Shown: positions 39,608 to 50,076, counted from the first letter of the stretch. The stretch: DNA of 64,000 nt from CAWDAQ01 sp963800325 (GCA_963800325.1 CAWDAQ010000008.1:67817-131816), one strand, 5' to 3'. Notes: generated by a model not told the origin, from the sequence alone. Numbers and translations: made by a program.

Positions 39608-40440
39608 CGATGGGCGTGCACGACGGCGACGCCGCCACGCGAACCGACGGCGCCACGCGAACCGACGCCGCCACGCCTGCCGATGCCGCAAAGGGCACCC
39701 ACGCCGGGGGGCGGGTCGTCCTCGTCACCGGGGCCTCCCGCGGCATCGGCGCCGTCCTCGCCGACGCGTTCGAGGCGGTCGGGGACACCGTCGAGCGGGG
39801 GTCGCGGGCCGTCGCCGAGGTCACGGACCCCGCCCAGGTCGACGCCTGGGTCGGCCACGTCGTGGCCCGGCACGGCCGGATCGACGTCCTCGTCAACAAC
39901 GCCGGGGTCATGGACGAGGAGGTCCCCCTCTGGGAGGCCGACCCGGACCGCTGGTGGCAGGCGGTCGAGGTCAACGTCCGCGGGCCCTTCCTGCTCACCC
40001 GGGCCGTCGTCCCGCACATGCTCGCCGCCGGCGGGGGCCGCGTCCTCAACCTCAACTCCGGCTCGGGCACCCGGGCGAACGACGTCGCCACCGCCTACCA
40101 CGTCGGCAAGACCGCCCTGGCCCGGATCACCGGGGCCACCCACCTCGCCGGCGCCGAGCGGGGCGTCCTCGCCTTCGACCTCGCGCCCGGGGTCGTGCGC
40201 ACCGACATGACGCTCGCCATGCGGGCCCACGAGGGGCGCACCGAGTGGACCTCGCCGGAGGAGGTCACCGCCCTCGCGCTCGCGCTCGCCTCCGGGGAGC
40301 TCGACGCGTGGTCCGGCAGGTTCGTCCGCGCCGGCGTCGACACCCCCGAGTCGCTCCGCGAGGCCGCCTCCCGGCTGCAGCCGCAGAGCCGGACGATCGG
40401 TCTGCTGCCGTGGGGGAGCGACGACCCGCAGTCTGCATAA
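39604..40440 (+). CDS. Short-chain dehydrogenase/reductase
   Basis: This 278-aa SDR has the NAD(P) fold motif VVLVTGASRGIGAVLADAF, NNAGV, the catalytic Ser region NLNSGSGTRAN and AYHVGKTAL (Tyr-x3-Lys). The strand that normally decides NADH versus NADPH is short, so the cofactor is unclear, as is the substrate. The first 30 residues contain three 18-nt tandem repeats and are not part of the fold. GTG 39604 gives a GTGA overlap with pheT; ATG 39610 is an equally possible start. The TAA stop overlaps the first ARG-box-like site of the arg operon. Confidence 0.85.
   Translation: MTMGVHDGDAATRTDGATRTDAATPADAAKGTHAGGRVVLVTGASRGIGAVLADAFEAVGDTVERGSRAVAEVTDPAQVDAWVGHVVARHGRIDVLVNNAGVMDEEVPLWEADPDRWWQAVEVNVRGPFLLTRAVVPHMLAAGGGRVLNLNSGSGTRANDVATAYHVGKTALARITGATHLAGAERGVLAFDLAPGVVRTDMTLAMRAHEGRTEWTSPEEVTALALALASGELDAWSGRFVRAGVDTPESLREAASRLQPQSRTIGLLPWGSDDPQSA
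39633..39686 (+). repeat. Three 18-nt tandem repeats in the SDR N terminus
   Basis: Units at 39633, 39651 and 39669 (CGCCACGCGAACCGACG-type) encode a six-residue ATRTDG/A unit; the third is diverged. Confidence 0.8.
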
Positions 40441-40469
40441 CTGTACGCCGCCATGTATAGTCATACGCA
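40434..40469 (+). promoter_or_regulatory. Tandem ARG-box-like operators over a leaderless argC promoter
   Basis: Two sites of the form TGnATA-n4-TACGCm lie 20 bp apart: TGCATAACTGTACGCC (40434-40449) and TGTATAGTCATACGCA (40454-40469). Each is an imperfect palindrome like known actinobacterial ARG boxes, and the two-turn spacing fits a hexameric ArgR. The second contains the -10 TATAGT (40456-40461), which ends 7 nt before ATG 40469. argR itself is in this operon. Confidence 0.65.
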
Positions 40470-41515
40470 TGATGCGAGTGGCAGTCGCCGGCGCGAGCGG
40501 GTACGCCGGGGGTGAGGTGCTGCGGCTGCTCCTCTGCCACCCCGAGGTCGAGCTGGGCACCCTCTCTGCCGGGGCCAACGCGGGGGAGCGGCTCGGAGCC
40601 GTCCACCCCCACCTGACCCCGCTCGCGGACGTCGAGCTCGCGGGCACCGACGCTGCCGCCCTGCGCGGCCACGACGCCGTCGTCCTCGCCCTGCCGCACG
40701 GGGTGAGCGCGCAGCTCGCGCCCGAGCTGGACGGCGAGCCCGACGCCGTCGTCGTCGACTGCGGTGCCGACTTCCGGCTCCGGGAGGCCGGCGCCTGGGA
40801 GGAGTTCTACGGCGGCGCCCACGCCGGCTCGTGGCCCTACGGCCTGCCCGAGCTCGTCACCTCGGGCGGTCGGCAGCGCGACCGGCTGCGCGGGGCCCGG
40901 AGGGTCGCGGTGCCCGGGTGCTACCCGACCGCGGTGAGCCTCGCGCTCGCCCCCGGCATCGCCGCCGGGGTCGCCGAGCCCGAGGACGTCGTCGTCGTGG
41001 CCGCCTCCGGGACCTCCGGGGCCGGGCGGTCGTCGAAGCCGCACCTGCTCGGCGCCGAGGTCATGGGCGCGATGTCGCCGTACGGGGTCGGTGGCACCCA
41101 CCGGCACACCCCGGAGATCGAGCAGAACCTCGCTGCCGCGGCCGGCAGGCCGGTCCGGGTCTCCTTCACCCCGACGCTCGCCCCGATGCCCCGGGGCATC
41201 CTCGCCACGTGCACCGCGAAGGCGGCTCCCGGCGCGACCGCGGACACGGTCCGGGAGGCCTGGCGCAGCGCCTACGCCGACGAGCCGTTCGTCCACCTCC
41301 TTCCCGAGGGACGCTGGCCGCACACCGGAGCCGTCCTGGGCTCCAACGTCGTCCACGTCCAGGTCGCCCTCGACGAGCGGGCCGGGCGGGTCGTCGCCGT
41401 CGCCGCGGTCGACAACCTCACCAAGGGCACCGCCGGGGCCGCCGTGCAGTGCCTCAACCTCGCCGCCGGCCTGCCGGAGACGACGGGCCTGCCGGTCTGC
41501 GGGGTCGCGCCGTGA
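40469..41515 (+). CDS. argC: N-acetyl-gamma-glutamyl-phosphate reductase
   Basis: This 348-aa NADPH enzyme performs the third step of arginine synthesis. It opens MMRVAVAGASGYAGGEVLRLL (dinucleotide fold) and has the catalytic Cys in VAVPGCYPTAVSL. SGTSGAGRSSKPHL and FTPTLAPMPRGILAT are also diagnostic. It starts the operon at ATG 40469, 7 nt after TATAGT, so the message is probably leaderless; MRV at 40472 is an in-frame alternative. Confidence 0.96.
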   Translation: MMRVAVAGASGYAGGEVLRLLLCHPEVELGTLSAGANAGERLGAVHPHLTPLADVELAGTDAAALRGHDAVVLALPHGVSAQLAPELDGEPDAVVVDCGADFRLREAGAWEEFYGGAHAGSWPYGLPELVTSGGRQRDRLRGARRVAVPGCYPTAVSLALAPGIAAGVAEPEDVVVVAASGTSGAGRSSKPHLLGAEVMGAMSPYGVGGTHRHTPEIEQNLAAAAGRPVRVSFTPTLAPMPRGILATCTAKAAPGATADTVREAWRSAYADEPFVHLLPEGRWPHTGAVLGSNVVHVQVALDERAGRVVAVAAVDNLTKGTAGAAVQCLNLAAGLPETTGLPVCGVAP

Positions 41516-42663
41516 GCGTCACGACGCCCGCCGGGTTCCGGGCGGCCGGGGTCGCCGCCGGCCTCAAGGGCTCCGGCGGTCCCGACGTCGCGGTCGTCGT
41601 CGGCGACGGGCCCGACCACCACGCCGCCGGGGTGTTCACCTCCAACCGGGTCCAGGCCGCGCCGGTGACGTGGTCCCGGCAGGTCCTCGCCGACGGCCGG
41701 GCCGACGCCGTCGTCCTCAACTCCGGCGGGGCGAACGCGTGCACCGGCAGCCGGGGGTTCCTCGACACCCACACCACGGCCGAGCACCTCGCCGGCGCCC
41801 TCGGCGTCTCCGCCGGCGACGTCGCCGTCTGCTCCACCGGCCTCATCGGCGAGCCGCTCCCCATGGACCGGCTGCTGCCGGGTGTCGACCGCGCGGTGGC
41901 GGCGCTCGCCCCGGGCGGCGGCGAGGACGCCGCGCGCGCGATCACGACGACCGACACCGTGCACAAGGAGGCCGTCCACGCCGGCGACGGGTGGTCGGTC
42001 GGTGGCATGGCCAAGGGTGCCGGGATGCTCGCGCCCGCCCTCGCGACGATGCTCGTCGTCCTCACCACCGACGCCGTCACCTCGGCCGCCGACCTCGACG
42101 CCGCGCTCCGGGCCGCGACCGCGGTGACGTTCGACCGGGTCGACTCCGACAGCTGCCAGTCGACCAACGACACCGTCCTCCTGCTCGCCTCCGGGGCCTC
42201 CGGGGTCCCCGTCGAGCCCGCCGAGCTGACCGCCGCGGTCACCGCGGTGTGCGCCGACCTCGCCCGGCAGCTCGTCGCCGACGCCGAGGGAGCCCACCAC
42301 GACATCGCCGTCGAGGTCGTCGGCGCCGCGAGCGAGCCGGACGCCCTCGAGGTCGCCCGCGCCGTCGCCCGGAACACCCTCGTCAAGTGCGCCGTGTTCG
42401 GCGAGGACCCCAACTGGGGGCGGATCCTCGCCGCGGTCGGCACGACCCGCGCCGCGTTCGCCCCCGGCGAGCTCGACGTCAGCATCAACGGGGTCCGGGT
42501 CTGCCGGGCCGGCGGCGTCGGGGAGGACCGCGGCCTCGTCGACCTCGCCCCCCGCGAGGTGCACGTCGTCATCGACCTCCACGCCGGGGACACCTCGGCC
42601 ACGGTGTGGACCAACGACCTCACCCACGACTACGTCCACGAGAACTCGGCCTACTCGACGTGA
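41512..42663 (+). CDS. argJ: Glutamate N-acetyltransferase / ArgJ
   Basis: This 383-aa enzyme recycles the acetyl group from N-acetylornithine to glutamate and may also make acetylglutamate from acetyl-CoA (bifunctional type). It is made as a precursor that self-cleaves before the nucleophilic Thr; here the site is ALA/TMLVV within KGAGMLAPALATMLVVLTTD. NSGGANACTG and EDPNWGRILAA are family motifs. The GTG start overlaps argC by 4 nt. Confidence 0.95.
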   Translation: MSVTTPAGFRAAGVAAGLKGSGGPDVAVVVGDGPDHHAAGVFTSNRVQAAPVTWSRQVLADGRADAVVLNSGGANACTGSRGFLDTHTTAEHLAGALGVSAGDVAVCSTGLIGEPLPMDRLLPGVDRAVAALAPGGGEDAARAITTTDTVHKEAVHAGDGWSVGGMAKGAGMLAPALATMLVVLTTDAVTSAADLDAALRAATAVTFDRVDSDSCQSTNDTVLLLASGASGVPVEPAELTAAVTAVCADLARQLVADAEGAHHDIAVEVVGAASEPDALEVARAVARNTLVKCAVFGEDPNWGRILAAVGTTRAAFAPGELDVSINGVRVCRAGGVGEDRGLVDLAPREVHVVIDLHAGDTSATVWTNDLTHDYVHENSAYST

Positions 42664-42673
42664 GCCAGCACCC

Positions 42674-43624
42674 ATGAGCCCCCACAGCCACCCCGCCGCC
42701 CGGACCCTGCGCGGCGCCATCGACGCCGCCGCCGTGCGGGTCGCCCAGGCCAAGGCCCGCACCCTCGTCGAGGCGCTGCCCTGGCTCGAGCGCTTCCGCG
42801 GTGCCCTCGTCGTCATCAAGTACGGCGGGAACGCGATGGTCGACGACGACCTCAAGGCCGCCTTCGCCGAGGACGTCGTGTTCCTGCGCTACGCCGGGCT
42901 GCGTCCCGTCGTCGTCCACGGCGGCGGCCCGCAGATCGCGACGATGCTGCACCGGCTCGGGCTCGAGAGCGAGTTCCGCGGCGGGCTGCGGGTCACCACC
43001 CCCGAGGTCATGGACGTCGTGCGGATGGTCCTCACCGGGCAGGTGGGCCGCGAGCTCGTCGGCCTGCTCAACCAGCACGGCCCGCTCGCCGTCGGCCTGT
43101 CCGGGGAGGACGCCGGCCTCTTCGGCGCCCGCCGGCGAACCGCCCTCCACGGCGGCGCGCCGGTCGACCTCGGGCTCGTCGGCGACGTCGTCGAGGTCAG
43201 CCCGTCGGCGGTCGAGGACATCCTCGCCGCGGGGCGGATCCCCGTCGTCTCCACGGTCGCGCCCGACCTCGACGCCGACGGCCAGGTGCTCAACGTCAAC
43301 GCCGACAGCGCCGCCGCCGCGCTCGCCGCCTCGCTCGGGGCCCACAAGCTCGTCGTCCTCACCGACGTCGAGGGCGTGTACGCGGACTGGCCCGACCGGG
43401 ACTCCCTGCTCTCCCAGCTGCCCGTGTCCGGGGCCCGGGACCTGCTCGGGCGCGTCTCGACGGGGATGATCCCGAAGCTCGAGGCGTGCGTGCGCGCCGT
43501 CGAGGGCGGGGTCCCCCAGGCGCACGTCGTCGACGGCCGTCAGCCCCACTCGCTGCTGCTCGAGGTGTTCACCTCCGAGGGCATCGGCACCATGATCGTC
43601 CCCGACGAGGAGGCCACGGAGTGA
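42674..43624 (+). CDS. argB: Acetylglutamate kinase
   Basis: This 316-aa amino acid kinase phosphorylates N-acetylglutamate. Landmarks are VVIKYGGNAM, VVHGGGPQIATML, NVNADSAAAALAASLGAHKLVVLTDVEGVY and ISTGMIPKLEAC (as VSTGMIPKL). The N terminus (about 35 residues with AKTLV-like AKARTLVEAL helix) is the type often seen in arginine-inhibited enzymes, so feedback inhibition is likely. ATG 42674 lies 10 nt after the argJ stop. Confidence 0.95.
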   Translation: MSPHSHPAARTLRGAIDAAAVRVAQAKARTLVEALPWLERFRGALVVIKYGGNAMVDDDLKAAFAEDVVFLRYAGLRPVVVHGGGPQIATMLHRLGLESEFRGGLRVTTPEVMDVVRMVLTGQVGRELVGLLNQHGPLAVGLSGEDAGLFGARRRTALHGGAPVDLGLVGDVVEVSPSAVEDILAAGRIPVVSTVAPDLDADGQVLNVNADSAAAALAASLGAHKLVVLTDVEGVYADWPDRDSLLSQLPVSGARDLLGRVSTGMIPKLEACVRAVEGGVPQAHVVDGRQPHSLLLEVFTSEGIGTMIVPDEEATE

Positions 43625-44871
43625 CCACCCCCACCACCGCCGCCACCCGGAGCGAGGCGCTCCTCGACCGCTACGAGCAGGCGCTCGCCCCGGTCTACGG
43701 CCGCCCGCCGCTCGTGCTCTCCCACGGCCACGGCGCCCACGTGTGGGACGTCGACGGCGCCCGGTACCTCGACCTCGTCGGCGGGATCGCCGTCAACGCC
43801 CTCGGGCACGCCCACCACGCCCTCGTCGAGGCCGTCACCCGCCAGGTCGGCGCCGCCGTCCACGTGTCCAACCTCGTCACCACCGAGGCCCAGATCGCGC
43901 TCGCCGAGCGCCTCCTCGAGGTCGCCGCCGCCCCCGCAGGCTCGAAGGTCTTCCTCTGCAACTCCGGCGCCGAGGCCGTCGAGGCGGCCGTCAAGCTCGC
44001 CCGCCGGACCGGCCGGCCCGGGATCGTCGCCGCCGAGGGTGCCTTCCACGGCCGGACCACGGGAGCGCTCGCGCTCACCCACAAGGCCGCCTACCGCGAG
44101 CCGTTCGAGCCCCTCATCCCCGGCGTGAGCCACGTCCCCTACGGCGACGTCGCCGCGCTCGCCGAGGCCGTCACCCCCGACGTCGGCGCGGTCGTCCTCG
44201 AGCCGGTCCAGGGCGAGGCCGGCGTCGTCGTCCCCCCGCCGGGCTACCTCGCCGCCGCCCGCGAGATCACGAGCTCGGTCGGCGCCCTGCTCGTGCTCGA
44301 CGAGATCCAGACCGGGATCGGGCGGACCGGGGCGTGGTTCGCCCACCAGCACGAGGAGGTCGTCCCGGACGCCGTCACGGTCGCCAAGGGCCTCGGCGGC
44401 GGCGTGCCCGTCGGGGCGCTGGTCACCTTCGGCCCGGAGGTGTCCGGCCTGCTCACCCGGGGCCAGCACGGGAGCACCTTCGGCGGCAACCCGCTCGCCG
44501 CCGCGGCCGGGCTCGCCGTCCTCGAGACGATCGCCGCCGAGGGCCTGCTCGAGCACGCCCGCGAGGCCGGCGAGCACCTCGCCGACCGGGTCGAGGCGCT
44601 GGGCCACCCGCTCGTCGCCGGGGTCCGCGGCATCGGGCTGCTGCGCGCCGTGGCGCTCACCCGGCCGGTCGCCGCGGAGGCGGCCGCGAGCGCCCGTGAC
44701 GCCGGGTTCCTCGTCAACCCGGTCGCCCCGGACGCCCTCCGACTCGCGCCTCCGCTCGTGGTGACCACCGACGAGCTCGACGAGTTCGTCGCCGCCCTGC
44801 CGGCCGTGCTCGACGCGGCCCTCGAGCTCGAGGCGCTCGAGGCGCGCGAGGCCGGCGAGGGGGCCGGATGA
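43621..44871 (+). CDS. argD: Acetylornithine aminotransferase
   Basis: This 416-aa class III PLP aminotransferase converts N-acetylglutamate semialdehyde to acetylornithine. It shows YLDLVGGIAVNALGH, FLCNSGAEAVEAAVKLAR, GAFHGRTTGALALT, LDEIQTGIGRTG and the PLP lysine in VTVAKGLGGGVPVGAL. GTG 43621 overlaps argB by 4 nt and the stop overlaps argF (ATGA). Confidence 0.94.
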   Translation: MTTPTTAATRSEALLDRYEQALAPVYGRPPLVLSHGHGAHVWDVDGARYLDLVGGIAVNALGHAHHALVEAVTRQVGAAVHVSNLVTTEAQIALAERLLEVAAAPAGSKVFLCNSGAEAVEAAVKLARRTGRPGIVAAEGAFHGRTTGALALTHKAAYREPFEPLIPGVSHVPYGDVAALAEAVTPDVGAVVLEPVQGEAGVVVPPPGYLAAAREITSSVGALLVLDEIQTGIGRTGAWFAHQHEEVVPDAVTVAKGLGGGVPVGALVTFGPEVSGLLTRGQHGSTFGGNPLAAAAGLAVLETIAAEGLLEHAREAGEHLADRVEALGHPLVAGVRGIGLLRAVALTRPVAAEAAASARDAGFLVNPVAPDALRLAPPLVVTTDELDEFVAALPAVLDAALELEALEAREAGEGAG

Positions 44872-45842
44872 CTCCCGCAGAGACACCCGTCGTGCGGCAC
44901 TTCCTGCGCGACGACGACCTCACCGCGGCCGAGCAGGCCGAGGTGCTGCGCCGGGCCGCGGCCCTGAAGGAGTCCCCGTTCTCGGACCGCTGCCTCGAGG
45001 GACCGCAGTCCGTCGCCGTCGTCTTCGACAAGCCGAGCACCCGGACCCGGGTGTCGTTCAGCGCGGGAATCGCCCACCTCGGCGGGCACCCGCTCGTCAT
45101 CGACGCCGCGACCAGCCAGCTCGGCCGCGGCGAGCCGGTCGCCGACACCACCCGCGTCCTGGACCGCATCGTCTCCGCCATCGTCTGGCGCACCGCCGGC
45201 CACGAGCGGATCGAGGCGATGGCCGCGGTCAGCCGGGTCCCGGTCGTCAACGCCCTCACCGACCACGCCCACCCCTGCCAGGTGCTCGCCGACCTGCTCA
45301 CCGTCGCCGAGCACGTCGGCGGCCCGTCGGGGCGTGCCCTGGCCTACCTCGGGGACGGCGCGAACAACATGGCCCACTCCTACCTGCTCGGCTGCGCGCT
45401 CGCCGGGATGGACGTCCGGGTCGGCGCCCCCGGCTCGCACCTGCCCGAGCCCGCCGTCGTCGCCCGGGCCGAGGAGATCGCCGCCACGACCGGCGGGTCG
45501 GTGACCGTGACGACCGCCCCCGAGGAGGCCGTCACCGGGGCCGACGTCGTCGCGACCGACACGTGGGTCTCGATGGGCCAGGAGGCCGAGAAGGCGGGGC
45601 GCTCGGGCGCCGGCAGCCCCTTCGCGCCGTACGCCGTCACCGAGGACCTGCTCTCCCGGCACGCCCCCCGCGCCCGCGTGCTGCACTGCCTGCCCGCCTA
45701 CCGCGGTCTCGAGGTCTCCGCGGAGGTGCTCGACGGCCCGAGGGCCATGGTCTGGGACGAGGCCGAGAACCGGCTGCACGTCCAGAAGGCGCTGCTCTCG
45801 TGGCTGCTCGAGGCCTCGTCCGCTGGCGGGGCCGACGCGTGA
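44868..45842 (+). CDS. argF: Ornithine carbamoyltransferase
   Basis: This 324-aa enzyme makes citrulline. The carbamoyl phosphate motif FDKPSTRTRVSF, the HAHPCQVLADLLT segment and the ornithine-binding HCLPAYRG are all present. Trimer-type anabolic OTC length. The ATG at 44868 overlaps the argD stop; its stop overlaps argR (GTGA). Confidence 0.95.
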   Translation: MTPAETPVVRHFLRDDDLTAAEQAEVLRRAAALKESPFSDRCLEGPQSVAVVFDKPSTRTRVSFSAGIAHLGGHPLVIDAATSQLGRGEPVADTTRVLDRIVSAIVWRTAGHERIEAMAAVSRVPVVNALTDHAHPCQVLADLLTVAEHVGGPSGRALAYLGDGANNMAHSYLLGCALAGMDVRVGAPGSHLPEPAVVARAEEIAATTGGSVTVTTAPEEAVTGADVVATDTWVSMGQEAEKAGRSGAGSPFAPYAVTEDLLSRHAPRARVLHCLPAYRGLEVSAEVLDGPRAMVWDEAENRLHVQKALLSWLLEASSAGGADA

Positions 45843-46333
45843 TCGCCGGCTCGCGCACCGCCCGGCAGCGGCGGATCGTCGAGATCCTCGGCCGGGAGCA
45901 GGTGCGCAGCCAGGGCGAGCTGCTCGAGCGGCTCGCGCTGGACGGCATCGACGTGACCCAGGCGACCCTCTCGCGGGACCTGCTCGACCTCGGCGCCGAG
46001 AAGGTCCGGGTCGGGCGCGCCCTCGTCTACGCCGTGCCGGGCGAGGGCGGGGACCGGACCCCCCGCCCGGCGGCGGACGCCGAGGAGGTCAGCGGACGGC
46101 TCCGCCGGCTCTGCGAGGAGCTCCTCGTCACCGCGGAGGCCACGGGCCACCTCGTCGTCGTCCGGACCCCGCCCGGGGCGGCGAGCTACCTCGCCTCGGC
46201 GATCGACCACACCCAGCCGGCCGGGGTGGTGGGGACGATCGCGGGGGACGACACCATCATGGTGGTCACCACCGGCCAGCGGGCGGGCCGCGCCCTCGCC
46301 GAGCGGCTGCTCGCGCTGTCGGGCAGCGACTGA
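45839..46333 (+). CDS. argR: Arginine repressor
   Basis: This 164-aa regulator has the N-terminal winged helix (ARQRRIVEILGREQVRSQGELLERL, then DVTQATLSRDLLDLGAEKVR) and the C-terminal hexamerisation/arginine domain with AIDHTQPAGVVGTIAGDDTIMV. Arginine-bound hexamers repress arg promoters; the presumed targets are the tandem boxes at 40434-40469, giving autoregulation. GTG 45839 overlaps argF. Confidence 0.95.
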   Translation: MIAGSRTARQRRIVEILGREQVRSQGELLERLALDGIDVTQATLSRDLLDLGAEKVRVGRALVYAVPGEGGDRTPRPAADAEEVSGRLRRLCEELLVTAEATGHLVVVRTPPGAASYLASAIDHTQPAGVVGTIAGDDTIMVVTTGQRAGRALAERLLALSGSD

Positions 46334-46408
46334 GCAGCCCGGGCCACGGGCGCGGGCCACCCGCGCCCGCCCACCCACGCGCACGACCTGACGACGAGAG
46401 AGGACGAG

Positions 46409-47890
<1,482 letters not shown>

Positions 47891-47892
47891 GC

Positions 47893-48516
47893 GTGGGGAC
47901 GGGCACCGGGCCCGTCACGCGGGACTTCCTCGCCCGCGACGCCCTCGACCTCGCCCCCGACCTCCTCGGGGCCACCCTCACCCACGGCGGGGTCACCCTC
48001 CGGCTCACCGAGGTCGAGGCGTACCGCGGCCGGGACGACCCCGGCTCGCACGCCTACTCCGGCCGCACCCCCAGGGTCGAGGTCATGTTCGGCCCCCCCG
48101 GGCACCTCTACGTGTACTTCACCTACGGGATGCACTTCTGCGCCAACGTCGTCTGCGGCCGGGACGGCGAGGCATCCGCCGTCCTGCTGCGCGCCGGGGA
48201 GGTCGTCGCCGGCGAGGACCTCGCCCGGGAGCGGCGACCCGGCGTTCCCGAGCGCGACTGGGCCCGCGGACCCGCCCGGCTGACCCGCACGCTCGGGATC
48301 GGGCGGGAGGAGAACGGGCTCGACCTCTGCGGGCCCGAGCCGCTGGTCGCGACGTCGACGGGGGCCGGCGCCACCGTGCGCTCCGGGCCCCGGGTCGGCG
48401 TCAGCGGGCCGGGCGGGGACGGGGCGACCTACCCCTGGCGGTTCTGGCTCGAGGGCGAGCGGACCGTCTCGGCCTACCGGGCGGCGACACCGCGTCGCCG
48501 CCGGAGCCGGTCGTAG
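47893..48516 (+). CDS. Alkyladenine DNA glycosylase (AAG/MPG-type, 3-methyladenine)
   Basis: This 207-aa monofunctional glycosylase excises alkylated or deaminated purines. It shows the catalytic Glu in LTEVEAYRG, SHAYSGRTPR, MFGPPGHLYVYFTYGMH and the DNA-binding LLRAGEV and ARGPARLTRTLGI segments; these define the eukaryotic-like AAG family. The start GTG 47893 is 2 nt after the argH stop, so it is probably co-transcribed. The Arg-rich C terminus (PRRRRSRS) may aid DNA contact. Confidence 0.88.
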   Translation: MGTGTGPVTRDFLARDALDLAPDLLGATLTHGGVTLRLTEVEAYRGRDDPGSHAYSGRTPRVEVMFGPPGHLYVYFTYGMHFCANVVCGRDGEASAVLLRAGEVVAGEDLARERRPGVPERDWARGPARLTRTLGIGREENGLDLCGPEPLVATSTGAGATVRSGPRVGVSGPGGDGATYPWRFWLEGERTVSAYRAATPRRRRSRS

Positions 48517-48633
48517 GGCAGGCTTGGCGACTGACGAGGCGACAAGGACGGTCGCGGCGCGGCCCCCGTCGAGGGGCCCGGGCGCCGGACCACGACGCGA
48601 GACCCACGACGTGGGAGCGGAGGAGAACCGGAC

Positions 48634-49899
48634 GTGGACGACATCCTCGACGAGCTGCAGTGGCGCGGGCTGGCCGCCCAGACCACCGACGAGGCCGCGC
48701 TGCGGGAGGCACTGGCGGCGGGACCGGTCACGGTCTACTGCGGGTTCGACCCGACCGCGCCGTCCCTGCACTTCGGCAACCTCGTCCAGCTCGTCGTGCT
48801 GCGCCACCTCCAGCGGGCCGGGCACCGGGTCATCTGCCTCGTCGGCGGGTCGACGGGGCTCATCGGCGACCCCCGCCCGACCTCGGAGCGGGTGCTGAAG
48901 ACCAAGGAGCAGACCGCGGACTGGGTCGGCCGGATCACCGAGCAGGTCCGGCCGTTCCTCGACGTCACCGGGGACAACCCCGCCCTCATCGTCAACAACC
49001 TCGACTGGACCGGGGAGCTGAGCGCGCTCGACTTCCTCCGCGACGTCGGCAAGCACTTCCGGGTCAACCAGATGCTCCGCAAGGAGTCGGTCGCCGCCCG
49101 GCTGGAGAGCCAGGACGGGATCAGCTACACCGAGTTCAGCTACCAGCTGCTCCAGGGGCTGGACTACCTCCACCTGTTCCGGGAGTTCGGCTGCACGCTG
49201 CAGACCGGGGGCCAGGACCAGTGGGGCAACCTCACCGCGGGCGCCGACCTCATCCACCGGGTCGAGGGGGCCTCGGTCCACCTGCTCACCACGCCGCTGG
49301 TCACCGACAGCCACGGGCAGAAGTTCGGCAAGTCCGAGGGCAACGCCGTGTGGCTCAGCGCCGACATGACGAGCCCGTACGCCTTCTACCAGTACTGGCT
49401 CAACGTCGAGGACGCGTCGGTCGTGCACCTGCTCAAGGTGTTCACCGACCGGTCCCCGGACGAGGTCGCCGAGCTCGAGGCCGTCCACGCCGAGAAGCCG
49501 TTCCTGCGCGAGGCCCACCGGGCCCTCGCCACGGACGTGACGAGCCTCGTGCACGGCTCCGAGGCGACGGCCGCCGCGGCAGCGGCCTCGGCCGCGCTGT
49601 TCGGCTCCGGCGACGTCGCCGGCCTCGACCGCGCGACCCTCGCCGACGCCGCCGCCGAGCTGCCGGGCGCCGACGTGCCCCCCGGCACCGGCCTGCTCGA
49701 CGCCCTCGTCGCCGTCGGGCTCGTCGACAGCAAGAAGGCCGCCCGCCGGACCGTCGACGAGGGCGGGGTCTCGGTCAACAACGTCCGGGTCGGCGACGTC
49801 ACCCGGGTGCTGGGGGAGGAGGACTACCTCCACGGCGACCTCGTCCTCCTCCGCCGTGGCCGCAAGTCCCTCGCGGCGGCCCGCCGCCCCACGAGCTGA
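48634..49899 (+). CDS. tyrS: Tyrosine-tRNA ligase
   Basis: This 421-aa class I synthetase has the HIGH-equivalent PTAPSLHFGNL, the tyrosine pocket GGQDQWGNLTAG, the KMSKS-equivalent KFGKSEG and a C-terminal S4 RNA-binding domain (LVDSKKAARRTVDEGGVSVNN). GTG 48634 follows GGAGGAGAA. The 117-nt upstream region shows no T-box-type leader. Confidence 0.95.
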   Translation: MDDILDELQWRGLAAQTTDEAALREALAAGPVTVYCGFDPTAPSLHFGNLVQLVVLRHLQRAGHRVICLVGGSTGLIGDPRPTSERVLKTKEQTADWVGRITEQVRPFLDVTGDNPALIVNNLDWTGELSALDFLRDVGKHFRVNQMLRKESVAARLESQDGISYTEFSYQLLQGLDYLHLFREFGCTLQTGGQDQWGNLTAGADLIHRVEGASVHLLTTPLVTDSHGQKFGKSEGNAVWLSADMTSPYAFYQYWLNVEDASVVHLLKVFTDRSPDEVAELEAVHAEKPFLREAHRALATDVTSLVHGSEATAAAAAASAALFGSGDVAGLDRATLADAAAELPGADVPPGTGLLDALVAVGLVDSKKAARRTVDEGGVSVNNVRVGDVTRVLGEEDYLHGDLVLLRRGRKSLAAARRPTS

Positions 49900-50076
49900 C
49901 CCGCCGTCGCCCTGGCGAACCCGCTACCCCCGAGCGCACCCGCTACCCCCCGAGCGCACCCCACCCGTTGAGTGAGCAGCAACTGTCTTCCCACGGGCCC
50001 GGAGGCTGCAGTTGGTGCTCACTCAACGGGGGGCCGCGGGTGACCTGCCAGGGTCGGGCGGGGGTGGGGACCCGAT
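49900..50076. other. Intergenic region tyrS to rrn1
   Basis: No gene is seen. Two short direct repeats of ACCCGCTACCCCCGAGCGC type (49918-49961) precede the palindromic element at 49964-50030. Confidence 0.6.
49964..50030. repeat. Palindromic repeat element upstream of rrn1
   Basis: CCCGTTGAGTGAGCAGCAAC... (49964-49985) pairs with 50009-50030 over 22 bp with one mismatch, around a 23-nt loop. It shares the GTTGAGTGAGCA core with the elements at 9300, 56021 and 59163, and ends 46 nt before the rrn1 P1 -35 box. Confidence 0.88.

Noticed and set aside
48517..48633. T-box leader upstream of tyrS
   Set aside because: Only 117 nt, no T-box consensus and no specifier-type stem seen.
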